From Gossypium raimondii (taxonomy: Eukaryota > Streptophyta > Magnoliopsida > Malvales > Malvaceae), in contig NC_068577.1 in NCBI RefSeq assembly GCF_025698545.1, positions 62,001-126,000 on the forward strand: a stretch of DNA of 64,000 nt. The letters run 5' to 3'. Under the pieces are notes generated by a model. That model worked only from the letters and a program-made list of their open reading frames with translations, had not been told where the DNA came from and ran no database searches. Positions 33,594-45,442 of this stretch are shown piece by piece (position 1 is the stretch's first letter; each line of letters opens with the position of its first letter). The translations under genes were made by a program, and so were the position numbers.

Positions 33594-36180
33594 TATAACG
33601 ACCCGATAGTCGCGGGTGTCGAAAAATGCATTTTTGGGACTCCGTTTTTATAAATCAAATTTGTAAATATTTATTAAAAATATTTACAAAGCTAGTTGTG
33701 TAGCTAGATTTCGGTTAAGTGAATTTGCATGAATTAAAAGTAATTAGGTATAAGGACTAAATCGCATATAGGGTAAAAGTTGAATTATAGATTAAAGAAT
33801 AATTAAAGGGATTAAATGAGAAATTATGCCATTAACATTAAATGAGGCGGCATAAGATTAAAATATTTGTAAGTTTATTATATATATTATAATATAAAAT
33901 CTTAATGTTTAAGTATATATATTATATTATAATAATAAAATAAGTAATAAAAAGAAATGGGAAAAAGGAATCAAAGTAGAACGAAAAAGAAAAGAATGAA
34001 TGAATGAAAAATAAAAGGAGAAAGGAGAAAGACGAAGGGCCTTATGGGTTTCAAAGTTTCAAGTTTAATTGGTTAGTCAATTTAGTCTATTTTTCTTGTA
34101 ATTTTTATGTTGTTAAAATCTCGGTGTTAAATACTACTCGACCCATGCCAAAATTTTAGAAATTATTGAGTTTTTAAGTGTTGTTAATGTTGAATAATTT
34201 TAGTATTAGGGATTAAATTGATAGATTTTAAGCTAGAAATGAAAAATGATTAAATTGTAGAACAAATAGTAAATTTTGTGTAATAGGGACTAAATTGTGA
34301 AAATTTTGAAATTTATGACTTTATGTGAAAATAGGGAGTTAAATTTAGTTTAAAGTAGAATTTGCATGAAAATAAAGAATTAAATGTGAAGAATAAAAAA
34401 CAATCTCGATTTAGGGACTAAATTGGAATTTAGGCAATTATTGAGTAAAAATTGAAATATTTAATATGAAATCAAATTATATTGTATTGATGAATTTTAA
34501 TTTTTTTATTTTCGTAGCTAACGTCGTACCGGAACCCTCGACTAAAAAGGAGGAAAGATAAAGTCGACGAGGGATAGCTCGAAATTTCTGGTTTGTATTT
34601 CTATAATCTGAACTTAGTTATTAATTGTTGTATTTTGGTTAAATGTTTATGGTAAGTGCTTCAGGTGAGTATTTGATATTTTGATATTGAATTGAATTTA
34701 TATGTATACGTGATTATATGAAAAATTGATATTGGATATTAATTGTTTTTGAATTGTGAATTTAAACCTCATTAACTATATCGGACTGAGTCGGATATAG
34801 ATGGCATGCCATAAGATAGAAAGATTTCAAGGATTTCTACGACTTCGAGTCGATGAGACACTGGGTGTCAAATTATTACTTCGAATTATCCGATGAGGCA
34901 CTGGGTGTCAAACTGGTGTGTTTAGTTGGATCCGTGTTTTCGTCCGAGTCCGAGTCGTGTTAATAGGAGTAAATGAATAATAAAATTTTATAATTGATAT
35001 TGAAATGGCAAGGTATGAGAAATGGAAGTGAAATAGTGAAATGAAAATATAATGTGAAATATGTTGCAAATATATGGAATATACGAGTTATATACTCATG
35101 AATTGAATATGGAATGGATAACGCAATTGTATAATGAAATATGATATGATTGTTGTAATAATTAAATATTAATATGTGTTTATATTTCAATTGCATATTT
35201 GTAATTTCTTATCTTTAAATATTCAGAATATAGAAATATCACTAAGTTTTACTCAGCGTACAGTTTTGTTTTCCATGCACAAGTTAGGTACTTAATTTTG
35301 ATCCTGGATTCAGCATCCAACAACAGTCCTGAACTCAAATATGGTGATGTTTATCCTTTTGTGTCAGCATGTACCTAGGGTGCCTAACTATTAGATATTT
35401 TGTGTATTAATTGTAATGAGGTTATAAGTTTAATATTAGTTAGTTATATACATATAAATAGGTGTTTATGTTGAAGCTATATTATGGTATGGTAAATTGA
35501 TGTGCAAAATAGATGGAATTAGGTATGTTTATAAATTGGATTTGAATGATACTTTGACGATATGTTTTGATGATATAATTGTGGTATCAATGAGGATACA
35601 TTGGTTAGGCACCTAGGATGTTTATTTTGACATGATTTGGATGTGTTTGATTGTGTTTTAAATTGGTTAAACGAATGATTTTTGAGTTGCTTATTGTCCA
35701 AGCTTATAGGGAATGGTAAACTTGTTGTTTAAGGTACATTTTGAGTCTACACGACTAGACACACGGGCGTGTGATGGGGCCGTATGAGACACACGGCTAG
35801 CACACGGGCGTGCGAGGCCATTTCGAAATGGCACACGGTCTGGCACACAAGCGTGTGGCTTGGTCGTGTGACCCAAGCTAGAGAGTTACACGAGTATAAA
35901 CACGGCTTGGCCACACGGCCGTGTGAACCCTACAGCTTTGAAATTTTGTAATATTTTTTGAAAAAATTCTCTGAGTTTTTGAATTAATCCCGATTTGTTT
36001 CTAATGCGTATTTTGGGCCTCAAGGGCTTGAACAAGGGACAATATGTATAAGTTTAATTGGTTTTTGACCTGAATATAATATGATAAGAAATGTTTGTAA
36101 TTTATGTCTATTTGATCGATAAACTTTGGTAATACTCTGAAACCCTATTCTAACGGCGGATGTAGGTTAAGGGTGTTACA
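33594..36180 (+). mobile_element. Solo LTR (2.59 kb) nested in LTR C, intact target duplication
   Basis: Begins TATAACGACCCGATAGTCGC (expected TG altered to TA) and ends GGTTAAGGGTGTTACA. Flanked by a perfect 5 bp direct repeat AATCC (33589-33593 and 36181-36185). It has no internal domain and no partner LTR, hence a solo LTR. It is oriented opposite to the LTR it interrupts. A palindrome cluster lies at 35750-35925. Its start parallels LTR A at 32202. It probably belongs to a Ty3/gypsy lineage of the Malvaceae type, which is an inference from end sequences only. Confidence 0.85.
35750..35925. repeat. Palindrome cluster (CACACGGCCGTGTG type) in the nested solo LTR
   Basis: A perfect CACACGGCCGTGTG lies at 35912-35925. 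Near copies include ACACACGGGCGTGTGA, GACACACGGCTAGCAC, CACACGGGCGTGCG and CACACAAGCGTGTGG, spread over 175 bp. It is far more GC-rich than the surrounding sequence and lies 255-430 bp before the LTR 3' end. Confidence 0.88.
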
Positions 36181-37269
36181 AATCCAAACCAATTTCAACC
36201 ATTTACTTACCTTCAAAACACATTCAAATAAGCTTAAAACATGCCAACACATTGAACCTAAGTGTCTAACCAATGTACCATCATAAGTATCACAATTTAA
36301 TCATCCAACAAGTCACACACATATTAACCATCAAGTTAATACCTTAAAGATATACTTAACATACCAAATCATTTATTCATCACATCCATTTTACCATATT
36401 TCAAGTTAAATTCATAAGGCCTAAACCAAATAACCAAAAGCATTTATAATCACAATCTTAAGCCAAAGATGTCAAATAAATGCTTAGTAAGCTCGAATAT
36501 AACAAAAATTAAACTTACCAAGTTTGAACTATCCTGTACATTTCATGCATAATTTCAATAACTAGCTTATGAATTCGTTCATTTCCTATACCCCTAACAA
36601 ATCTAACAAGTTAGCAAGTTCACATGTATACACAAAACTTGAGCATGCTATAACAAAACATTCAAATAGCATATTTACCAACCACTTCATCCAACTCAAT
36701 CTATAATATCTGACACATTCCATTCAAAGTTTGATACCATATAGTCATTTTGTAATTGTTCCTTACATAAATTAATTTACATATACCTATGTCAAGTATC
36801 AATATTATCACAACATGATTCAGAAACACCAAGCTAGTATAGTTTAAACATAAGAATATACAGAATTCGTAACTTGTTATACTTTATTAAGACGATTCCG
36901 TATAAAATCATTTTTATTATTTCGATGGATATTTGTAAAAGTATTCAACATATAAGTCCAGAGACAGATAATGCTCGTAAGAGCTAGTCATATACAAAAT
37001 AGCGGTGTCAGGTTACACGCCCAGGATAAACCAATGACAACCTAGAAAAATAGCCTGGCCAAGGTTATGTATACATGTAAAATGACAACGGATTACCAGT
37101 CAAGGCAAAATTTGATTCACATGTAAATCCGAGTCCGCAACACATGCAGGAACTCAGTCCAAATCAGAAATTCAGATAGAAATCTCATGTATGAAATTTT
37201 TACTTGACCCATCGAAATTATTTCAGAACATTCAGTATGGTTAACATAAATTAACTTATTTCAAAAATT

Positions 37270-37273
<4 letters not shown>

Positions 37274-37312
<39 letters not shown>
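37274..37312. repeat. (TA)n microsatellite
   Basis: About 19 uninterrupted TA units inside the right part of LTR C. Confidence 0.95.
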
Positions 37313-37315
<3 letters not shown>

Positions 37316-38311
37316 ATCAATAACAATATTTAATAATGAATTATAACCAAAACATTCATAGAACTTACTTGATAAAAACAGTTGTAAAAATAAACTCAGC
37401 GACCACTCCAAAACCTTAGCTTTTCCTTGATTTGTGTTTACTTGAGTCGTTTTTGATCTAGATAATATTCTTGTTTAATTAATCCATTTCCAGCAATTAT
37501 ATAAATAATTTATACTTATAGACCCCTTTTATTAACAAGTTACAAAATTTCCCTAACATTTTAACCTTAAAGCAATTTGGTCCTTAAACCCAAAATTCAC
37601 AATTTAACCATAACTAAAGAAAATCCATGCTAACCGATTTTCCTAGGGGTCCATAATAGCCCAAATTTCTCATCATTTCACACTATTATCAACAAACTTT
37701 ATTATTCTCTCAAATAGGTCCCTAAATATTAAAATCATCAAAAATCACTTAACAAAATACTTATGTTTAACTACCGACCTCAATAATCTATCAACTAGAT
37801 TCACAAATACTTCCAATCCATTCATGGTAAGTCTCTAAACTTTTAAAAATTTTACAAATTGATCCCCGGGATAGATAGATTAAGCTAATACGAGCTAAAA
37901 AACATAAAAATTATTAAAAACAGGCATCAAACATATACCACGCATGAGAGATTAAGCTTGGCCAAAAGTTCTCCCTTCAACAATGGTGTTTTCAGCTTGG
38001 AGAATCTAAGAATAAACAAAATAAAAAATAATGTGCTTTGTTTATTTTACTTCCCTTAAGTTTGTTTTTAATTATTATTATAAAATTATAACATATAAAT
38101 TGATTAAACAAAGAACTAACCGTGCATGCCACTAAGATTTGGCATAATTGCCATAAAAACCCTTATAACCATATTAATTTAACCTTTTAGTACCTTTAAC
38201 TTATAAAAACCAACTTTTGAAAATTTTACGATTTAATTCTTTTTACCTAATTAACTTTTTAAACGCTAAAATGTCTTAATCAAATTTTAATATGACCCTA
38301 ATAACGCTACA

Positions 38312-39122
38312 ATGACTTTGTCGACTACTGAAGCAGAATACATGGCAATTACAGAAGTAATTTGGTTAAGGGGCCTATTCAGTGAACTGGTAAGTGAAAA
38401 AGGGGCAATTGTCGCATATTGTGATAGTCAAAGTGCCATACATCTTAGCAAAGGTCAAATGCATTATGAAAGAACTAATCACATAGACATTCGTTATCAT
38501 TTTTTTTAGAGAGGTGATCATTCAAAGGGATGTTTATATTCTTAAAACTGGCACAGAACACAATCCAACCGATATGTTGACAAAGAGCTTTCCCGTTTCA
38601 AAGTTCGAGCATTGCTTGGACTTGGTAAGTATCTGATGAAGAATCAATTATGCCTGTAACAAGGCTTGGCAAGGGAGTTGGTCCAAATACAAGTCAATGT
38701 GAAGATTTGTAGGAGAATGCCTCTTATTTTAACCAAAGTTTATTTTGGCTTTTATTCTCCTAGTTAAACTCTATTTTTAGCTTTCCACTTAAACTCTAAT
38801 CAACCTAGAGTTTTTGTAGTCATATATGCTACGAATTTTAGCCTATAAATAGGCCTTAGCTACTCTAGGTTTTACAAAAATAAAATTTTTAGATCGAAAG
38901 AATTTTCTTCTTTGTTTTGAAGGAATTTTCTTGTGGGGTTTCGGGTTTTTCTTTTAATTCTCTCTATATTTTGTACTCTCTTTTATTATAGTAAAATCTC
39001 ATTTCGTCTGTGGTTTTTTATCCTCTTTTAAAGAATTTTTCCATGTAAAATTTGCGTGTTCGATCTTTTCAATTCTTATTTTCTTCACTTTGTTCGTTGT
39101 TTAATCGAGTTTATCCCCTACA
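38312..39122 (+). mobile_element. 3' end of a Ty1/copia retrotransposon with its LTR
   Basis: 38312-38640 encodes the end of copia RNase H: TLSTTEAEYMAITEVIWLRG, VAYCDSQSAIHLSKGQM and TNHIDIRYHF in one frame, then after a frame break NPTDMLTKSFPVSKFEHCLD. The LTR runs 38708-39122 (415 bp), from TGTAGGAGAATGCC to CCCCTACA. It contains a TATAAATA promoter element at about 38854-38861 and polyadenylation-type AT-rich sequence. Everything upstream of RNase H is missing, so the left edge is a truncation at LTR C. Confidence 0.85.
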
Positions 39123-40089
39123 TACTTTATTTGTATATTTTTTTCATTGTTTGAAAACAATAGTGTTGGGAGGAGCAATCACGAAACCCAAACATTAGAT
39201 TTGAACTTGTCAAAAAGTACTTAGTTAATACTTAAACTTTTTTTTGAACCTAGTAGGGTATTTGAACTTGTATTTCGTCGCACACTTTGGTACCTCCCCA
39301 CTAATATTGTTAGTTTGTGTTGATGTGGCACTGTCAACCAATCATATAGTGACACATGATAGCCTCTCATCATGACATGTAGAAGACATAAAATAAAAAT
39401 AAAAATATTAAAAATATATAAATTAATAAAAAATATTTTTTCATATAAAAAATGAACCTAAACCAATTAATGTCTAGATTCATTTTGACAACCATTTGTC
39501 CATATGTTTTTTTATATACATTTATAACTTTATAAATTTGTAATTTTTTTATATTTGTGAATTTTATAAATTTATAATGTTTTAAATTTTAAAACATATA
39601 TGTTTATATGCTTTCAAAATATTTTATGCTTTTTATATTTTTAATTGTATATATTTTATAAATTTATTTGTTTTAATTTATATATTTCATATATTTTGCA
39701 AAATAACAATAACATAAAAATGATAATTTATAAAAAACTAAAATACATAATAAAAAATTAACCAAGTTCATTCTTGATGAAAAAATATTTTATATTTCTT
39801 AATTTTAAAATAATAATATAAAACCTAATATTTTATTAAAAACTAAAACATATAAAATTAATAAAATAATAATTTTAAATGAATCAGATAGTAGTCTAGA
39901 TTCAAATTCAAGATGTATATTAACCGTTTTGCAGTATATATTCAAGATTCTTTTTGGTGTTATTATTTTCTTTAGAAAACCAAAATTTCTGATTAACCCG
40001 AAAAGGAAATATTTTCCTTTATTACAAAACCTATAAAGTATTCAGACAAAAAAAAAATCTATAAAATATGTACAAAACAAAAATAAAAT
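39123..40089. other. Intergenic region upstream of the GH31 gene
   Basis: AT-rich. About 39190-39400 contains GTTGATGTGGCACTGTCA and neighbouring MITE-like sequence related in style to segments at 14.1 and 50.0 kb. No gene is seen. Confidence 0.45.
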
Positions 40090-40098
40090 CTATAAATA
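40090..40098 (+). promoter_or_regulatory. Possible TATA box of the GH31 gene
   Basis: CTATAAATA about 45-52 bases upstream of the ATG at 40142. This would give a very short 5' UTR. Several weaker TATA-like stretches lie further upstream. Confidence 0.4.
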
Positions 40099-40141
40099 AA
40101 CAAATATTCCATGAACATCGCAACTCAGTCTCAGACTCAAC

Positions 40142-43100
40142 ATGTCAACCCTTAAGATCACTAAAAAGCACCACAGACATCTAAACAACCCTTTCCCTTC
40201 CACACCAACATCTCTCCCCTTCATTCAAGGTAATCTCTTCATCAATTCCCAAACACTACCTCCCAACCAAAATTCCCCTCTTGGCAAGGATTTTCAGCTT
40301 CTTTGGAGCACCCAAAGTGGTGGGTATCTCTCAATTTCTCACCTTTCACACCCTTCAAAGTCATTATGGTCCACTATCCCTGGACAAGCATTTATATCAG
40401 CAGCCATGGCTGAAACAGAGGTGGAAGAAAGCAGGGGATCTTTTGCTATCAAAGATAGAGATGTTCACCTGGTTTGTGATCATCAGAGTATTGAAAATAT
40501 TATTTTGATCAATCAATTTGATGACTTTCAACTTGATTATTTGGATTTAGATCACCTTAAAACGAATTCCAAATTTGCGGATTCCCCTGTTTTGATTATA
40601 ACAGGGCATATTTTCAGCAAAAGGACAAAGAAATGGCTTCAAAGTTCAAGCATTTATAGGTCTGCTTCAGCAAGGTATTGGGTTTTGTTTGATCAAAAGG
40701 AAAATAACCAAATTGGATTCAAAGTCAAAATTGGACAACCAAAATTTCAGCTTCATCATCACCCTAAAGCTTCACCTTCAACATCATTAGGAAGGTACCG
40801 CCGTTTAAGGAGGAAACTAAGGCGGCAACGAAAATGGAAACTTGGATGGTGCTGGTTCCTTACAAGGACAAAAGGGTTGTCCATAAATTCTTCATCAGAG
40901 GAGGAACTAGGAGAATCCAATGTTGTAGAAACTGCCTTAGAATTCAATAGGGTTTGTTTAACCTATGCAAGTGAAAGAAACGAGAGATTTTTTGGTTTTG
41001 GTGAGCAATTTTCTCACATGGATTTTAAGGGTAAAAGGGTACCTATTTTTGTTCAAGAACAAGGTATTGGAAGAGGAGATCAACCTATTACTTTTGCTGC
41101 TAACTTGGTTAGCTATAGGTAAGATTGCTTTGCTATTAATCATTTAAAAGGTTTAGGCTTTTAATTCTCAAAAATGAAATTTCTTTGTTGTAGAGCTGGT
41201 GGAGACTGGAGCACTACTTATGCTCCTTCACCTTTCTATATGACATCCAAAATGAGGTCTCTTTACTTGGAAGGATACAACTATTCTGTATTCGATCTTA
41301 CTCAACATGATAGGGTCCAATTACAGGTATGTTTCAATACAGTTCATCATGAAACTGTACTCTATTTGCTTACGAAACAAGTGATACTGAATCTTGTGTG
41401 TGCTTGAGGTTAATGAATGTTATAAAGCTGTTAAGGAATTAGATTGTTTTGAGGCTCATTCGGATTTTAAAACATGCAGTTTCCTATTTTCTGTATGTTG
41501 GAGCTTGCAGATACATGGAAATGCAATGCAAGGGAGGATACTACATGGAAACTCGCCTTTGGAGATCATTGAACACTTCACGGAAGCCATTGGAAGGCCT
41601 CCCGAGCTTCCTGAATGGGTGATATCTGGTGCAGTAGTTGGCATGCAAGGGGGTACAGAAACTGTACGCCGTGTTTGGGATAAACTGAGAACTTTTAAGG
41701 TTCCCATTTCAGCATTTTGGTTGCAGGTAATGCACTTGACTTTGTTCAATACTGAAACTGACAGAAAACCACAATTATGGTATGAGATGATTTGAAAAGA
41801 AAACTTTGGTCTGTTCAAAGAAACATTATTAAAATTAGAACTCTAAATACAAGTTTTCTGTCAGTTTGATTTGAAGCTTTTGTGTTGTAGGATTGGGTGG
41901 GGCAAAGGGAAACCTTTATCGGATCACAATTATGGTGGAACTGGGAAGTGGATGTAACAAGGTATCCTGGATGGCAACAGTTGGTTAAAGATCTTAGCAA
42001 ACACTACATCAAAGTGATGACATACTGCAATCCTTGTTTAGCACTGGTGCTTCTTTGCTTCCTTTTGGCAAAGCCATAGCTATGATTAAGATAAATATGC
42101 ACACTTATCTTTTATAAAGCACTACACTGTAGTTTGATAACTGATATAAAGCTTGAAGCCTTATTTGAGACTTTATCTTCGTTTTACAGATGGATGAGAA
42201 GCCAAACAAAAGGCGAAATCTCTTTGAGGAAGCGAAAGAGCTAGACATTTTGGTGAAAGATGATCGTGGAGAACCATACATGGTTCCAAATACAGCGTTT
42301 GATGTAGGAATGCTGGACTTGACACACCCACTCACTGCAAATTGGTTCAAGCAAATTTTACAGGAAATGGTGGATGATGGAGTTCGAGGATGGATGGCTG
42401 ATTTTGGTGAAGGTCTGCCTGTGGATGCTGTACTTTATTCAGGTTTCAATCTCAACTGCTTTTGAACTAGTCTTCTTATATTGAAGCATAAATAAGCTAT
42501 ACATTTACCAGTCCACTCTATATGCTCTATCATTTTTGGTGGCAATGACTTCAATCATCTCCAAGCTAGTTTGTCATCTCAAAACTAAACTACAATGTTT
42601 CAAGATTTTAGTTGGCTATCGTTTCCCATGGTGACTTCCAGAAATGTCATTAGATCACACCATAGGAAATTTCCCTTCAGTTTTAATAACAAGCATAGTA
42701 AATGGTCCTTTTGCAATGTGTTATAGCCATTCTGTGGTCAACATCCTCAAATCAATTGCGTTCTTTCTTGTAGTAAACATGAAAGTTTGTCGTCAGGAAA
42801 TTGCTTGTATAATCTCCTCAGCAGACCAGATGTTTACATGATGTTTTTTTTCTGGTAAAAGTACGATGGAGGCCCCTGTATTGGGACTCAAATTACATTT
42901 TGCCCCCTCTACTAAAACAATGTGCAAATTAGTCACTGTATGTTTGATCAAAGAGTAAAGTGGTCCTTCTGTTAAAAATTTTATCCATTTTTATTATTAA
43001 AAATTGTCCTATGCATTAGCATGATGTACATGTGGTTCATCAACCATACTAGCTTTTAATAGTACAAGTGGATGAAAATTTTAATAGAAAGGACTATTTT

Positions 43101-44328
43101 GCTCTTTGATTTAACATATAAGAACTAATTTCCTCTTTTTCGAGTAAAGGGGGTGAAATACAATCTAAATCTTAGTACAGGGGCCTCCGTGGTACTTTTA
43201 CTGTTACTTTCCTCTTTTCCTAGCCCCTCTCCTCTCCTTTATTCCTACTGTTTTCCTGTTGAACTATATCAATAAGGATATACTCATTCATTTCAGGTGA
43301 AGATCCTATTGCTGCTCATAACAGATATCCAGAACTATGGGCTCAAATAAATCGAGAATTTGTGGAAGAATGGAAAAGTCATTGCACGGGAAAGGAAAGA
43401 GAAGATCCCCAAGAGGACTTGGTCTTCTTCATGAGGGCTGGTTTCAGGGATAGTCCAAAATGGGGAATGCTGTTTTGGGAAGGGGACCAAATGGTAAGCT
43501 GGCAAGCTAATGATGGTATAAAGAGTTCTGTTGTTGCCCTATTGAGCAGTGGACTTTCCGGTTATGCTTTTAACCATAGTGATATCGGAGGCTATTGTAC
43601 CATGAACTTACCTTTTATTAGGTACTGTCGAACTGAAGAGTTGCTTTTGAGATGGATGGAGCTAAATGCATTCACCATAGTTTTCCGTACTCATGAGGTA
43701 AGTCAAAGTCCATCCTGAAATATCGAAACATGATATTGTTAGTAACTGATATCAATGTTTCTTCTGGTAGGGAAACAAGCCTTGGTGCAACAGTCAATTT
43801 TACTCCAATGACAAAACGTTATCACATTTTGCACGCTTTGCTAAAGTGTACAAAGCTTGGAAGTTTTACAGAGTCGAACTCGTAAAGGTAAATGCCAGAA
43901 ACAAGCAAGTTATATGTGCAATGATGCAACAAGCAACATATGTAATGATCTAACAAACCTCTTGCTGTCTTGGTTGTACACAAAACAAATAGGAAGCCGC
44001 TCGAAAGGGATCACCTGTCTGCCGTCACCTATTTCTTCACTACCCAAATGACGAGAGGGTTCAAAGCTTAAGTTACGAGCAGTTCTTGGTAGGCAGTGAG
44101 ATCCTAGTGGTTCCTGTTCTTCACAAAGGTAAGAAAAATGTCGAAGTTCATTTCCCAGTAGGAGAAACTTGTAGTTGGCAACATATTTGGACCGGAAAAT
44201 CATACCAAAAACAAGGTTGTCAAGCTTGGGTTGAAGCTCCATTAGGCTATCCTGCTGTATTTGTTAAGGTTGGCTCTATAGTCGGAGAAACTTTTCTAAG
44301 AAACCTGAAAAATTTTGATATTTTGTAA
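40142..44328 (+). CDS. HGL1: GH31 family glycosidase, heteroglycan glucosidase 1-like/sulfoquinovosidase-like
   Basis: Eight exons: 40142-41118, 41194-41326, 41511-41726, 41891-42046, 42190-42442, 43297-43697, 43771-43887, 43993-44328, giving 862 residues with frame kept at every GT-AG join. The N terminus (STLKITKKHHRHLNNPFPST) has no obvious signal peptide. GH31 (beta/alpha)8 barrel features: WLQDWVGQRETFIG at about 441-453; the nucleophile Asp565 in WMADFGEGLP; the likely acid/base Asp642 in FWEGDQMVSW; then HSDIGG at about 672-677. A retaining alpha-glycosidase acting on a glucan or sulfoquinovose-type substrate is expected; the substrate is not proven. The order QDW-GQRET-FG-WWNW is more like bacterial YihQ-type sulfoquinovosidases than like acid alpha-glucosidases, judged from memory. 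Intron 5 contains a MITE. The gene is convergent with the subtilase gene, about 1.1 kb apart. Confidence 0.9.
42855..43202. mobile_element. Palindromic MITE copy in intron 5 of the GH31 gene
   Basis: Left end GGTAAAAGTACGATGGAGGC and right end GGGGCCTCCGTGGTACTTTT are near-perfect inverted repeats of about 28 bp, with weaker pairing further in. 348 bp. Shares interior blocks with the copies at 27802-28170 and 46341-46707. No clear target duplication at the edges. Confidence 0.85.
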
Positions 44329-44490
44329 GCCGCTGTTGAAACTCGTTGTAATTTGTATATATATGCCGTCTATTTTCATTCTATAAATTCAAAACAAAGA
44401 AAAAGCATAAATGTAAACCCCAATGGCATATTCTTTAAGTGGGGTCAATTTACACGAAATGGAAATAAACAATCCAGGTTATTCATTTAA
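44329..44490. other. Presumed 3' UTR of the GH31 gene
   Basis: Follows the stop codon directly, is AT-rich, and contains AAAACAAAGAAAAAGCATAAA-like polyadenylation context. No other feature. Confidence 0.4.
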
Positions 44491-45246
44491 GGTCAAATTG
44501 TGCTGTTAGACCCTGTACTTTGAATGTAAGTTGTGGGTTTAATTTGAGTCTATACTTTTTAAGTTAGTTAATTTTAGTCCTTATACTTTTGAATTTTGAA
44601 ATTTTAGTTCTAACCAAATGGTAGAAATTCTTCTTTTAGAAATGTATTATGCATAAAGTTGTAGATTTAATACATGTTTGCTAACTGGAGGTTTTTTTTT
44701 TGAGTAATATATAGGAATAGTAAGCTGACATGTAAGTCTCCTAAAATAGAAAATTATTGTTTTAGCTGGAGGTTTTTTTTTGAGTAATATATAGGAATAG
44801 TAAGCTGACATGTAAGTCTCCCTAAAATAGAAAATTATTGTTTTAGTCCCCAAGTTTATAAAAGCTTAAATTAATATATGAAAAATTTATAGTTTGGCCC
44901 CAAAGTGCTAAAATTTTGATTTAGTCTTTTTGAAAACCATAAAGATACAAGTCAATACAATAATGAAAATGCACTTTAGCTCTCAATAAAATATATAACT
45001 TAATCTTGGTCCCGTTAAAAAGTTTTTGGCTTTGCTCCTGCTAATATAGCATTACACATGCAATAATATGTTTACCGCATCAAATTTGAAAATATCATAA
45101 CTTAATGAATTTAATAGCTACAATTTGGTCAAAACTAAAATTTTAAAATTCTAAAATTACAGGATTGAAAATGACTAAAATCAAAATATATGGAGATTAA
45201 ATTCACAACTTACGCATAGTACAAGGACCAATAGTAAAATTTAACC
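44491..45246. mobile_element. Foldback element with an internal tandem duplication
   Basis: The left arm (44491-44560, GGTCAAATTGTGCTGTTAGA..., GTAAGTTGTGGGTTTAATTT) pairs with the right arm (about 45180-45246: AAATTCACAACTTACGCATA, GGACCAATAGTAAAATTTAA). About 755 bp. The middle contains a direct duplication of an 81 bp unit (44685-44765 and 44766-44846), nearly identical between the copies. No coding content. It occupies most of the space between the two convergent genes. Confidence 0.65.
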
Positions 45247-45442
45247 TTTATTTAAATATTTCGTATAGTTAACCCTATAAGAAATGTCTTAGATGTTTGA
45301 AATCATACAAGAATGAATCACATACAAAACTTGAAATACAAAATGAATGTTTTCACCAAACTACATATATCACCACCACTTTGCCTAACATCAAAAACCT
45401 TGTTTAATTTCTATTTCTTAGTATTCTTACAATATCATTTTA

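Larger units (their letters stand above)
33032..38311 (-). mobile_element. Long LTR in minus orientation (LTR C), split by the solo LTR at 33594-36180
   Basis: The left end TGTAACACCCTTAATTCG is the reverse complement of an LTR 3' terminus. The right end at 38311 reads ...ATAACGCTACA, giving TGTAGCGTTAT as the minus-strand start. The two parts (33032-33593 and 36181-38311) total about 2.7 kb. Around the split, C is homologous in reverse complement to the nested LTR (for example AACACATTCAAATAAGC, TAAGTGTCTAACCAATGT). Flanks ATAAC (33027-33031) and ATGAC (38312-38316) match at 4 of 5 bases, a possible target duplication, although the sequence to the right is copia coding and to the left LTR B. 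Carries its own palindrome cluster at 33262-33511 and a (TA)n run at 37274-37312. Confidence 0.6.

Noticed and set aside
38312-38508. Host gene encoding a 65-residue protein
   Set aside because: It is copia RNase H continuous with a frame-shifted tail and an LTR.
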